15,629 nucleotides of DNA from the NCBI GenBank assembly GCA_964442385.1, contig CAYTYZ010000019.1:1-15629 (forward strand), in the 5' to 3' direction. The notes beneath the pieces are model-generated. The model had not been told where the DNA came from and ran no database searches. It was given only the letters and a program-made list of their open reading frames with translations. The translations under genes and the position numbers were made by a program. Positions 7,127 through 13,872 of the stretch are shown one piece after another. Each line of letters starts with the position of its first letter. The stretch's first letter is position 1. This stretch comes from CAYTYZ01 sp964442385 (GTDB lineage Bacteria; Patescibacteriota; Microgenomatia; UBA12405).

Positions 7127-9021
7127 AAAAAGTATTAAGTTTATTATCCATGTTGGTGGTGGTTGGTGGACTGGTGGCTGCTTATCAACTAATTTTTAGA
7201 AACGCAGATACCCGGAAATCGGCGGATTCTTCGGCCGTGTCGGTATACTGGATAGACAGTGGCGATACTAAAAGTGAAGTGGTGGCCACAGTCAATAGTG
7301 AAAAAACTTTGTCTTTGGCAATAAATTCACTAACCAATGAGCTAGACAATGTAAGCATATGGTTTGCGGTAGACGAAACTAAGGCTGAAATAATGACAGT
7401 GAGTCCGGTTGGTTCAAGTTTTAACACCATAAATGCAAACGCAATTGACTCGAGGGATGGTAAAAGCAGGGTGAAGCTTAGTCTGAGCCACAACCCAACT
7501 GCTGCGTCGCCTAGGCCTAAGGGTATTATTCCGGTGGCCAATGTAAAGTTTAAGGTTAAAGCTTTGCCAGCTTCAGTTCAATTTATTGATTCTGATGTGC
7601 AACTATATGTTTACGGAGTACAAACTGCTCTTACTAGGAAATTAGAAAATGTGAGTTTTGTAGATACTGTGGCCGGAGCCAACCCGGCTGGAAGTATGGA
7701 GTTTGTAGGGCCAGGTAGTGTTCAGATGGGTTCGGATGGAAAAATAGAGGTGATGCTAAAGGGCAGGGTACCAGCCGACAAGAGAATTGGAAGTATAACG
7801 GTGACTGCGGAAATCATTGGAAGTGGGGAATTTGATTCGGGGATGGTTGCCGCAAGTGTTATTGATCCTAATTTTTCGAATCCCGGTATTGGCAGAATAA
7901 GCGCTAAAAAAATCACTTTAAATGGAAATACAAATCAGAATGTTTCTAGTAATGCAGCTTTGCCAAGTGGAACATTTAATTTTGCGAAATTAAAGATAAG
8001 TGGTCTATCAACTCCTGGAAATTTTAAAATTAAATTTACTGATCCTAGCATTACTACTTATTATGGAACTGGTTATACTAGTTTTGGAGCAGCAAGCTTG
8101 GCAACAAATGAGATAACAGTGGCTTATGTGGCCACAATAGCTCCAATAGAGAATGGCTGCAGTGAAGAGAACAGTAAAGAGTGTGACGGGGACAGTTCCT
8201 ATAAGTCATGTAAAAATGGACAATGGGGTGTGTCGATTGCTTGCTCAAGTGGAGAAAAATGTAGCCAAGGCGTGTGTAGCGTAGCGGTGGTTGAGCCAAT
8301 TGCCACTGGCGAAGTGTGTGGAACGTCTGGGCCATTTTCTGGAGTGTTTGCTGGTAAAAGTTGCGAATCAGGGGCAAGTTGTACCAATGGCAGTGATGGG
8401 TGGAGATGCAGACTGGCAAGTTTGGGAGGAGGAACGACCACTGCACCAGGTTATAGTGTAAAGCTAAAGGTGTCGTTGGCTGGACTGAGTGACTATACCG
8501 AGGCGCCAGCTTGTTTGGGAAATTTGACGGTAAATGTAAGTATGCAGGCTGAAAATAATGTAGAAAAAGTGTTTAGCAATGTGCCCTTGACCAAGGTGGA
8601 TAAAGTGTGTAGGGCGAGTGATACAGCTGGAAACTGTTTGTCATATTTAGCGGTATTTGAGGGAAATTTGAGTATAGCCGGTGGAAGTGGTAGCTATAAT
8701 AAAGCCTCGTTTTTAATTAAAGGACCAAGGCATTTGCAAAGTAAATATGGTAAAAATTTACAGGAAGAATATTACAATGAAAAAGATGGACAGATAACAG
8801 TTACAAATGGGGTAGTATTGAATTTTTCTAAGTATCCCCTGTTGCCCGGAGATGTAAATAATGATGGGCTGGTGGATGGTAGGGATTATTCACAGGTAGC
8901 TGGAAGTTTGTTGACCGAGGTGCCTGGTAATGATTTGGATTATAGCTGTGGAGCGGTAAGTGTAAGGGATTTGAACCTGTTGAAACTAACCCTAAACGAA
9001 AGGCAGAGTCAAAAATACTAG
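7123..9021 (+). CDS. Surface protein with cohesin-like domains and a C-terminal dockerin-like domain
   Basis: A 632-residue protein with an N-terminal hydrophobic helix (about 4-24), either a signal or an anchor. Residues about 38-180 and 190-335 look like two cohesin-type beta-sandwiches: alternating hydrophobic strands, a GSSF turn, and closing strands such as VANVKFKVKA. A cysteine-rich spacer (345-430, about a dozen Cys) and a third beta domain (443-570) follow. The dockerin-like end has one good calcium loop, D577-x-N579-x-D581-G ending at D588, and a degenerate second loop around 604-616. Having both cohesin-like and dockerin-like parts in one chain would allow chain-like self-assembly. 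The function is inferred: cell-surface scaffold or adhesin. It is the last gene of the operon; no hairpin-plus-U-run terminator is seen before the tRNA gene 60 bp downstream. Confidence 0.65.
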   Translation: MKKVLSLLSMLVVVGGLVAAYQLIFRNADTRKSADSSAVSVYWIDSGDTKSEVVATVNSEKTLSLAINSLTNELDNVSIWFAVDETKAEIMTVSPVGSSFNTINANAIDSRDGKSRVKLSLSHNPTAASPRPKGIIPVANVKFKVKALPASVQFIDSDVQLYVYGVQTALTRKLENVSFVDTVAGANPAGSMEFVGPGSVQMGSDGKIEVMLKGRVPADKRIGSITVTAEIIGSGEFDSGMVAASVIDPNFSNPGIGRISAKKITLNGNTNQNVSSNAALPSGTFNFAKLKISGLSTPGNFKIKFTDPSITTYYGTGYTSFGAASLATNEITVAYVATIAPIENGCSEENSKECDGDSSYKSCKNGQWGVSIACSSGEKCSQGVCSVAVVEPIATGEVCGTSGPFSGVFAGKSCESGASCTNGSDGWRCRLASLGGGTTTAPGYSVKLKVSLAGLSDYTEAPACLGNLTVNVSMQAENNVEKVFSNVPLTKVDKVCRASDTAGNCLSYLAVFEGNLSIAGGSGSYNKASFLIKGPRHLQSKYGKNLQEEYYNEKDGQITVTNGVVLNFSKYPLLPGDVNNDGLVDGRDYSQVAGSLLTEVPGNDLDYSCGAVSVRDLNLLKLTLNERQSQKY

Positions 9022-9080
9022 GCCGAGGGACCAGTTGACTAGTAGATCAGCAGACCAGTTTTTGGTAAGATAGGCTACTT

Positions 9081-9154
9081 GTGCTTATAGCTCAGCTGGT
9101 TAGAGCGCAGTCCTGATAAGACTGAGGTCCGTGGTTCGAGTCCACGTAAGCACA
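9081..9154 (+). tRNA. tRNA-Ile(GAU)
   Basis: A complete cloverleaf. The acceptor stem GTGCTTA (9081-9087) pairs with TAAGCAC (9147-9153), with discriminator A9154. The anticodon stem CAGTC/GACTG encloses loop CTGATAA with anticodon GAT at 9115-9117. The T arm CGTGG-TTCGAGT-CCACG is intact. The next bases are CCG, so CCA is not encoded and must be added by an enzyme. No convincing promoter was found just upstream (TAAGAT at 9066-9071 lacks a matching -35). Confidence 0.95.
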
Positions 9155-9226
9155 CCGTCCGTGGTTTCCTCCTCCGCTTGCGCTACGGCTCCGCTTCGCG
9201 GACAGGCGAGTCCACGTAAACACACC
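9127..9226 (+). repeat. Tandem duplication of the tRNA-Ile 3' end, second copy interrupted
   Basis: The 30-base stretch 9127-9156 (end of the tRNA variable region, T arm, acceptor and CC) is repeated immediately downstream as 9157-9166 plus 9207-9226. The only base change is G9150 to A9220. The second copy is split exactly in the T loop by 40 extra bases. The copy cannot fold as a tRNA by itself. It could be an integration scar at the tRNA 3' end, where tyrosine recombinases often act, or a slippage duplication. Confidence 0.85.
9167..9206. mobile_element. 40-nt GC-rich palindromic insertion in the duplicated tRNA tail
   Basis: These 40 bases interrupt the second copy of the tRNA-Ile tail between GTGGTT and CGAGTC. 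They are far more GC-rich than the surroundings and contain TCCGC (5' side) and GCGGA (3' side) as hairpin arms, with CCT/AGG outside. Comparison with the intact copy makes the boundaries nearly exact, allowing one or two bases of ambiguity. A REP/MITE-like tiny element is the simplest reading. No target duplication is evident. Confidence 0.5.
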
Positions 9227-9264
9227 CTTGCTGGAATTATTCAATAACCATTTTTCAACAATCT

Positions 9265-9840
9265 ATGAACACAAAAGAAATTTGGGTTGAAAGGTTTGGA
9301 AAGTTGGCTTTTGTTGCAGAGGGTGTCGATTCAATTGTTTATCGTTACAAGGATGGGCGGGAGGAAAGGGTTTTGAGAATATATAAAAATCAAGACTTGA
9401 CCCTTGGCCAGATTAATTTATATAAAGACACGACCAGCCAGGCGGCGGTCTGGTTGAGAGATAAGCCAGAAAAAATTGGCAGTTTGTCAGTAACAATTTT
9501 GCCGATTATAGAAGTTGTTGTTATTGATGGCCAAATAGCAACTGTTAGCGAGTATGTTTCGGGTAAAAATTTACAGGATATAAAAGGAAGCACCGAGGGG
9601 CATGATTTGAGGATTAAAGAGGCAATGTTGTCATTGGGTTTGGGGGATAGGGAGATTTTAATTAATTTGGAGACACTGGGAAAAAGAATATCGGACGGAC
9701 TAGGCTGTATTGGGCTAAACCTTGACCTGGTTAATGTTAAGCCGTTGCTAAAGGAAGGCAAGCTTGTTGGGCTTGTGATTACTGATTTGTGTGGGTCAAT
9801 TAGAAGTCTGGGGTTGCCTGAAATTCAATTCAGAAGGTGA
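9265..9840 (+). CDS. Small kinase-like protein A
   Basis: A 191-residue soluble protein that looks like a shortened kinase/aminoglycoside-phosphotransferase fold. The glycine loop EGVDSIVYR (19-27) is followed by VLRIYK (36-41) with a candidate ATP lysine K41, then a hinge-like SEYVSGKNL (95-103), then LNLDLVNVK (151-159) as a catalytic-loop-like motif, and ITDLCG (172-177) in the place of DFG with D174. The chain ends 17 residues after ITDLC, G177 being the third residue past D174, so the usual C-terminal lobe is missing. The protein two genes downstream shares all of these motifs and is a paralog. It is not a close match to a known family, so phosphotransfer activity is a hypothesis. No ribosome binding site or clear -10 box is seen upstream. 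Confidence 0.45.
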   Translation: MNTKEIWVERFGKLAFVAEGVDSIVYRYKDGREERVLRIYKNQDLTLGQINLYKDTTSQAAVWLRDKPEKIGSLSVTILPIIEVVVIDGQIATVSEYVSGKNLQDIKGSTEGHDLRIKEAMLSLGLGDREILINLETLGKRISDGLGCIGLNLDLVNVKPLLKEGKLVGLVITDLCGSIRSLGLPEIQFRR

Positions 9841-9859
9841 TCAACATGTCCATTTCTTA

Positions 9860-9865
9860 TACAAT
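9860..9865 (+). promoter_or_regulatory. -10 box before the nucleotidyltransferase-like gene, leaderless-type
   Basis: TACAAT, 6 nt before the ATG at 9872. No good -35 is seen. It lies just after the stop of the upstream kinase-like gene. Confidence 0.35.
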
Positions 9866-9871
9866 AGACAC

Positions 9872-10294
9872 ATGGATAGTGAAAAATTAAAAAGAGTTAA
9901 AGGTGCCATAAAAGAACTGGCCAATATTTTTAACGAGACTGGAGGGAGATGGCTACTGGGTGGCAGTGCTGGACTATTGGTAAATGGAGTAGGGGTGGTG
10001 CCAAATGACATCGATCTGGTGGTTGATAGGGGGCTACGTGAACAGACAATGGTTAAGCTAGGTACTAGGATGCGAGGAGGTAAAGATTTTGTAGTAAATG
10101 GGGTGGATGGAGAGCTTATTGAGTTTGATATTGACAGACTCAAGCCTATTAGGGTAAGTTTTGAGGGTGTTGAGGTTTGGGTAAATGACTTGAAAGACGA
10201 ACTAGAATTTTACAGAAAAAGAAAAGACAAACCTGCTGAAATAATAAAGGCCAAGGTTGAAGCTATTGAAGCAGCGCTAGCTAAGAGGGTGTAG
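9872..10294 (+). CDS. Small nucleotidyltransferase-fold protein
   Basis: A 140-residue protein starting at the ATG at 9872. Starts further upstream would overlap the previous gene and have no conserved sequence. It has the polymerase-beta-type nucleotidyltransferase signature: GGSAG (30-34) followed by DID (D46, D48) and a third carboxylate in IEFDID (84 or 86). The C-terminal helix contains EFYRKRKDKPAE, like small antibiotic-resistance or AbiEii/MNT-type transferases. It could transfer a nucleotide to a protein, tRNA or small molecule. The two flanking paralogous kinase-like genes recall systems in which a kinase counteracts a nucleotidyltransferase toxin (for example TglT/TakA of Mycobacterium), but similarity to those proteins was not shown. 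A TACAAT box 6 nt before the ATG suggests its own leaderless transcript. Confidence 0.6.
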   Translation: MDSEKLKRVKGAIKELANIFNETGGRWLLGGSAGLLVNGVGVVPNDIDLVVDRGLREQTMVKLGTRMRGGKDFVVNGVDGELIEFDIDRLKPIRVSFEGVEVWVNDLKDELEFYRKRKDKPAEIIKAKVEAIEAALAKRV

Positions 10295-10312
10295 ATAGTA
10301 TGGTTTATGGTG

Positions 10313-10318
10313 TATAAT
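10313..10318 (+). promoter_or_regulatory. -10 box before the second kinase-like gene, leaderless-type
   Basis: A perfect TATAAT, preceded directly by TG, and 8 nt before the ATG at 10327. The following bases ATGGCC match those after the TATAAT of the pilin cluster. No good -35 is seen. Confidence 0.45.
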
Positions 10319-10326
10319 ATGGCCAA

Positions 10327-10854
10327 ATGTTGGAAAATGATTTTACTAGACTAGTAGCTGAGTTTGAAAAAAGGAGAGATCAGGAGCCGATTATTGGAGT
10401 TGGGGCGGATTCTGTTGTGTACAGAAGCGGAGGCCTTGTGTTGAAATTTTATTTTGATGAACTTTCCTTTGAATTATTAAAAAGATATGTTGAGCTAACA
10501 AATATAGTGGCAAGAGCTAAAATTACAATACCCAGGAGCCTGGCGAATGATTTTGAATGCCAGGTGCTTTCATACGAAGATGTAGTTCTTTCACCCAGGG
10601 GGCTACCTGTCAGTATTGCAAAATATATAGATGGCCCAAATCTACGACAGGAGAAAAAAGAGCACGAAAGCGGGCTATTGGCATTGTCCAGATTAGATTA
10701 TGAAGTGCGACCTATTTTGATAGCTACTGGCGAATGGGTAAGAAGTAAAACAGGGGTAAGGGTAGATATATGTACGGACAATGTGAAAAGACAAGGGAAG
10801 AAACTCTTGATAACTGACCTGTGTGCCAGAATTAGGACACTGGAAGAGGCTTAG
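10327..10854 (+). CDS. Small kinase-like protein B
   Basis: A 175-residue paralog of the protein encoded at 9265-9840. Shared features are GVGADSVVYR (24-33), LVLKFY with lysine K40, AKYIDGPNL (98-106), the catalytic-loop-like VDICTDNVK (146-154, where D147 and N152 keep the D-x4-N spacing of kinases) and LITDLC (161-166, D164). The chain stops 11 residues after D164, so both paralogs share the same truncated C-lobe and this is not an accident of one gene. It may be a minimal or inactive kinase. Its own TATAAT lies 8 nt upstream of the ATG. The gene sits 32 bp after the nucleotidyltransferase-like gene and immediately before the promoter of the glycosidase gene. Confidence 0.45.
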   Translation: MLENDFTRLVAEFEKRRDQEPIIGVGADSVVYRSGGLVLKFYFDELSFELLKRYVELTNIVARAKITIPRSLANDFECQVLSYEDVVLSPRGLPVSIAKYIDGPNLRQEKKEHESGLLALSRLDYEVRPILIATGEWVRSKTGVRVDICTDNVKRQGKKLLITDLCARIRTLEEA

Positions 10855-10884
10855 TTGACTAACGAGCACAAGGCCAAGTAGTAT
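10855..10884 (+). promoter_or_regulatory. Promoter of the GH18-like gene
   Basis: TTGACT at 10855-10860 starts directly after the upstream stop codon. An 18-nt spacer leads to TAGTAT at 10879-10884, 5 nt before the ATG at 10890. This spacing supports the ATG rather than the TTG at 10884 as the start, with a leaderless transcript. Confidence 0.5.
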
Positions 10885-10889
10885 TGAGA

Positions 10890-11951
10890 ATGAGAAAAAT
10901 TGTATTTACGGGGCTTTTTCTGCTGGGATCTCTTTTTTTGAGCGCCGGGGGTGTGTCGGCTGAAAACATTTCAGAGGTATGGGGTTTTTTACCTAGCTGG
11001 AGGTTAACAAATAGTCCAAGCGTGGATAAGGTGAATAAATTATTCTTCTTTTCAATACCGGTTAAGGGAGACGGGAGCCTGGAGTGGAGTATTCAGAGCA
11101 AGCGAATCTACTCTAAAATATTTGCTGAGCAGGCTAAAAAAGTACGGGATAATGGTGGCAGAGTAGGGGTGGTGTTTGCCATGCTCAAGGATAAAGATTT
11201 GGACAAGTTTTTAAACAATAAAGAGGCATGGAATAAGTTTTTTGACGAGGTGGACAAGCTGGAGGGCGAAATTAAGGGAAATATGGTAAATATTGACTTT
11301 GAATACCAAAGACGTCCAACTGAAATATTAAATGAAAACTTTTTTGAGTTTTTAACTAAGGCTAGGGAGCGGATGAGTGGAGAAATGTCGGTGGATGTGT
11401 ATGGCAATACTTTAATCTTGGGTTCGGAAGACAAGGTAAGAAAGTTGTTTGATAAAAGTGATCGGGTGGTGTTTATGGGCTATGACTTTAACAAGCGAGG
11501 ATTTGCCACACCGGTGGCCCCGTTGGAGGGCATGGTTGGGGCTGATCTGGAAGATGTATTTGGGCGGGTAAATGGATTGGGTGTACCAAAGGGTAAATTT
11601 GTGGTGGCACTGCCTTTGTATGGCTATGAGTGGAGAACCAGAACTAGCCAGTTTGGATCAGAAATCCACCCCTATTCTGTAAGGGCTTTGGCTACTATGG
11701 GTAGAATGCTGGAGTTTGTAAGAAATAATGCTAATTTGGGTAAGGTATATAAAATAAAATATGGCTATGATGAGGTAACCCAAACACCTTGGTTGTCTTA
11801 CGTGAAGTCAGGAAGACAACAGCAAATATACTACGAAAACGAAAGATCACTTCGGGCTAAAGTAGATAGGGTGAAAAAATATGGCTACGGGGCAATTGCC
11901 TGGTGGGCCCTGGGGTATGAGGGTGGGTTTGATATAAAAAAAGTGCTATAG
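10890..11951 (+). CDS. Secreted glycoside hydrolase family 18-like protein
   Basis: A 353-residue exported protein with a signal peptide (1-24, VSA/EN). The rest follows the GH18 barrel: WGFLPSW (31-37) as the first strand, NMVNIDFEY (131-139) matching the family motif around the catalytic acid, with D136 and E138 kept, VFMGYDFN as the MxYDxx strand, 'GKFVVALPLYGYEW', a closing DRVKKYGYGAIAWWALGYEGG like the WxLGxED end. It probably cuts or binds beta-1,4 GlcNAc-containing polymers such as peptidoglycan or chitin outside the cell; bacterial relatives include spore-cortex hydrolases. The first aspartates of the DxxDxDxE motif are replaced by N and V, so activity may differ. A TTG six bases upstream would add two residues, but the promoter spacing favours the ATG. 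Confidence 0.8.
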   Translation: MRKIVFTGLFLLGSLFLSAGGVSAENISEVWGFLPSWRLTNSPSVDKVNKLFFFSIPVKGDGSLEWSIQSKRIYSKIFAEQAKKVRDNGGRVGVVFAMLKDKDLDKFLNNKEAWNKFFDEVDKLEGEIKGNMVNIDFEYQRRPTEILNENFFEFLTKARERMSGEMSVDVYGNTLILGSEDKVRKLFDKSDRVVFMGYDFNKRGFATPVAPLEGMVGADLEDVFGRVNGLGVPKGKFVVALPLYGYEWRTRTSQFGSEIHPYSVRALATMGRMLEFVRNNANLGKVYKIKYGYDEVTQTPWLSYVKSGRQQQIYYENERSLRAKVDRVKKYGYGAIAWWALGYEGGFDIKKVL

Positions 11952-11952
11952 T
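11944..11952 (+). promoter_or_regulatory. Extended -10 box before the first DxxTQQ membrane protein
   Basis: TGCTATAGT, with the ATG only 5 nt later. The last bases overlap the stop of the glycosidase gene. The paralog at 13873 has the same arrangement (TGGTATAGT, 5 nt). Confidence 0.45.
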
Positions 11953-11957
11953 AAATT

Positions 11958-12440
11958 ATGGATTTAACCCAACAACCAAACCAACCTAAGTCTGAGCCTG
12001 CAGTTATGTCAAATCAATCGAAAGTGGGAGAAATGGTGCCGATGCCAGAAGAGGCAAAGGGACTGTCTTGGGCAGGATTTTTTTTAAGCTGGATTTGGGG
12101 AGTGTTTAATGGGGCCTGGTTGTCGCTTTTAGTGTTTATAATCCCTTTTTGGCATTTTGTATTACTATTTAAAGGGAGAGAATGGGCCTGGAAAGGTAAA
12201 AAATGGGCTAGTGTGGAGGAATTTAAAAATACTCAAAAAAATTGGGCTATTGCTGGGCTGGTAATAAACCTGATCATGATTCCAATAATTGTCATATTTT
12301 ATGGAATAATGATGGCGGCAATTTTGTCTACAGTTAATCCTGCGCTTCAGATGGAAAAGGCTAGACAAATGAGAGAGGGACAGGAAGTGCCAAAAGGGAA
12401 TGTAATTCCACTGATGGAGAAGTTTGAGGAAAGCCAATAA
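11958..12440 (+). CDS. Two-helix membrane protein of the GxxWxxFFLSWIWG family
   Basis: A 160-residue protein beginning MDLTQQPNQPK, with a polar N-terminus (1-36) and then GLSWAGFFLSWIWGVFN (about 35-51), a hydrophobic helix, the conserved loop GREWAWKGKKWASVEEF, and a second helix with NWAIAGLVINL. This module is widespread in small bacterial membrane proteins of unknown function. The end of the second helix reads AILSTVNPALQMEKARQ, which resembles the end of a type IV pilin helix, but the C-terminus is short and polar. The paralog at 13873 shares the N-terminus and both helices. No function is assigned. Confidence 0.6.
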   Translation: MDLTQQPNQPKSEPAVMSNQSKVGEMVPMPEEAKGLSWAGFFLSWIWGVFNGAWLSLLVFIIPFWHFVLLFKGREWAWKGKKWASVEEFKNTQKNWAIAGLVINLIMIPIIVIFYGIMMAAILSTVNPALQMEKARQMREGQEVPKGNVIPLMEKFEESQ

Positions 12441-12444
12441 TATG

Positions 12445-12495
12445 TTATAGTTTTATAGTTACTACTTGACATAAGATAATATATATCTTATAGTT
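12445..12495 (+). repeat. Three TTATAGTT octamers in the promoter region of the acidic protein
   Basis: TTATAGTT occurs at 12445-12452, 12453-12460 (head to tail) and 12488-12495, where it includes the -10 box. They may be binding sites of a regulator or remnants of the -10 sequence. Confidence 0.4.
12466..12494 (+). promoter_or_regulatory. Strong promoter with operator-like palindrome in the spacer
   Basis: A consensus TTGACA (12466-12471), a 17-nt spacer and TATAGT (12489-12494). The arms ATAAGATA (12471-12478) and TATCTTAT (12484-12491) form a perfect 8-bp inverted repeat around 5 bases and fill the spacer between -35 and -10, where a repressor would block polymerase. Predicted transcription start near 12501, giving an AT-rich leader of about 24 nt with no ribosome binding site. 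Confidence 0.6.
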
Positions 12496-12524
12496 AATAT
12501 TATTATAAATATTTTAAATAAAAA

Positions 12525-13820
12525 ATGACCGAATTTAAACAACAAGAAGATAGTCAGAAAGAGTTATCACCATCCATGCGTGCTTTGGAAAAGCAAAGAG
12601 CTCGGTTTATGGCCATAGTTGGCTTGGACCTGTCACAGCCACAGGTTGAAGTGTTGGGTGGACCAGAGGTAGTAGATCATGTAAAAACAGGTTGGGCCAA
12701 ACAGGTTTCGGCTGATAAACAGGGCTTTTTGAAAAATGACGATGAAACTCGTGCGTTAGGTGGACCAACTAATTTAGATAAATTAGCGAGATTGGTGAGT
12801 TTTCATGAAAATGCCGGAAGAATGGCAAAGGCAGAACAAAAAATGGCAGATTTTAAGGCAAATAAGCCTAGAGAGTTCTACATTGCTAGCATAGTGAAAG
12901 GAGCCAACTTGGGTGACGAAGATCAAGAAAAGGTTAAAACAATGTTTGGTTTTGATGATTTTGACAAAGCAAAACTTGGAGTTGGAGAAGCTTGGAAAAA
13001 ACAAGATGAACAGAAGGGATCAATAAAGAGTGCAGAGGAGCTGATGGTTTTTGATGGGGCTGCGAGACTTGATAAAACTGTAAAAGGTGTGAAAGAGATA
13101 ATGGACGCCATGGACCAGAAAAATCCAGATGGAAAGCCAGGCTTGAGTGTTGACGACCTTAGTGAGGACGAGAAATGGATACTAGGTTTGCCAAGCGAAC
13201 ATGATAAAGACAACAAACCTGAGGATGAGGCCCAGGTTGATGGTTCAAGTGGTGTTAATCCAGAAGGTGAAGGAGAGGGGGATGACAAGGCTCCTGAGGC
13301 TGATCCAAATGCTGGTGGTAAGCCAGAAGGTGAAGGGGGGCCAAATCCTGAGGATGAGAATCCAGACGGGCATGAAACGGTGGTTGATATGGTTGATCCT
13401 GACGAAGACGTTCCAGAAGAACCAGAGATGCCTCTTGCAGAAGGTAGCGAGACACCTCCTGAACCAGTAGCAGCTCCTGAACCAGTAGCACCTCCAGATG
13501 CTGTCGAAGGTGCCGGGACTGAAGGACCAGCTAAACAAGCTGCGCCTGAGGTTGCACCACCTGAACCACCTAAAGCTGAAAAGCCACCAAGTGTTTGGAG
13601 GAGGTTTACTAGCTGGGTAGGAAGGATATTTGGTCGAGGGGAAAGAGCATCAAATGTAGACAACTTGTTGCAAGAATACAGAAGACTAGTGGATTCTTCA
13701 TACTTGCCAACTAGACCTGATGGTATTGACCAACGCATTGCAGAACTAAAAGCTAAAATACCTGCTGATAGAAAGGCTGACCTAGATGCAATCGACAATA
13801 GGGATTTTAAGAATTCTTAG
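12525..13820 (+). CDS. Acidic, partly disordered protein with a basic amphipathic segment
   Basis: A 431-residue protein without a signal peptide or membrane helix. Residues 1-215 are mixed helical and charged. Residues about 223-353 are low complexity, rich in Glu, Asp, Pro, Gly and Ala (PEGEGEG, PEPVAAPEPVA repeats), and probably disordered and strongly acidic. Next comes a basic aromatic segment VWRRFTSWVGRIFGRG (about 356-371) that would form an amphipathic helix, suitable for peripheral membrane binding. The last 55 residues are again helical and charged. I do not recognise the family. It has the best promoter in the window, so it may be abundant or tightly regulated, and it sits between two paralogous membrane proteins. 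A substrate- or membrane-tethered structural role is only a guess. Confidence 0.6.
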   Translation: MTEFKQQEDSQKELSPSMRALEKQRARFMAIVGLDLSQPQVEVLGGPEVVDHVKTGWAKQVSADKQGFLKNDDETRALGGPTNLDKLARLVSFHENAGRMAKAEQKMADFKANKPREFYIASIVKGANLGDEDQEKVKTMFGFDDFDKAKLGVGEAWKKQDEQKGSIKSAEELMVFDGAARLDKTVKGVKEIMDAMDQKNPDGKPGLSVDDLSEDEKWILGLPSEHDKDNKPEDEAQVDGSSGVNPEGEGEGDDKAPEADPNAGGKPEGEGGPNPEDENPDGHETVVDMVDPDEDVPEEPEMPLAEGSETPPEPVAAPEPVAPPDAVEGAGTEGPAKQAAPEVAPPEPPKAEKPPSVWRRFTSWVGRIFGRGERASNVDNLLQEYRRLVDSSYLPTRPDGIDQRIAELKAKIPADRKADLDAIDNRDFKNS

Positions 13821-13858
13821 TTTGTTGACAACTTAGACGAGGCTGGTTTGTTAAAAAG

Positions 13859-13867
13859 TGGTATAGT
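13859..13867 (+). promoter_or_regulatory. Extended -10 box before the second DxxTQQ membrane protein
   Basis: TGGTATAGT, 5 nt before the ATG at 13873. TTGACA at 13825-13830 is 31 nt away, too far to act as the -35 of this box. Confidence 0.45.
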
Positions 13868-13872
13868 TGGGT

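Noticed and set aside
5468..9021. Use of TGA as a sense codon (recoded Patescibacteria)
   Set aside because: TGA serves as the normal stop in several genes, including the ATGA overlaps, and no frame needs read-through.
9035..9071. Possible promoter for tRNA-Ile (TTGACT and TAAGAT)
   Set aside because: The spacing of 25 nt is too long for a normal sigma-70-type promoter; the tRNA may be read from the upstream operon.
12923..13798. Long open frame of 291 codons on the minus strand
   Set aside because: It is opposite the acidic protein gene; its Ser/Gly/Pro-rich product is the antisense of Glu/Pro/Gly-rich codons, and it has no start signal or promoter.
13825..13867. TTGACA paired with TATAGT before the 13873 gene
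   Set aside because: A 31-nt spacer is not functional; the extended -10 alone was annotated.
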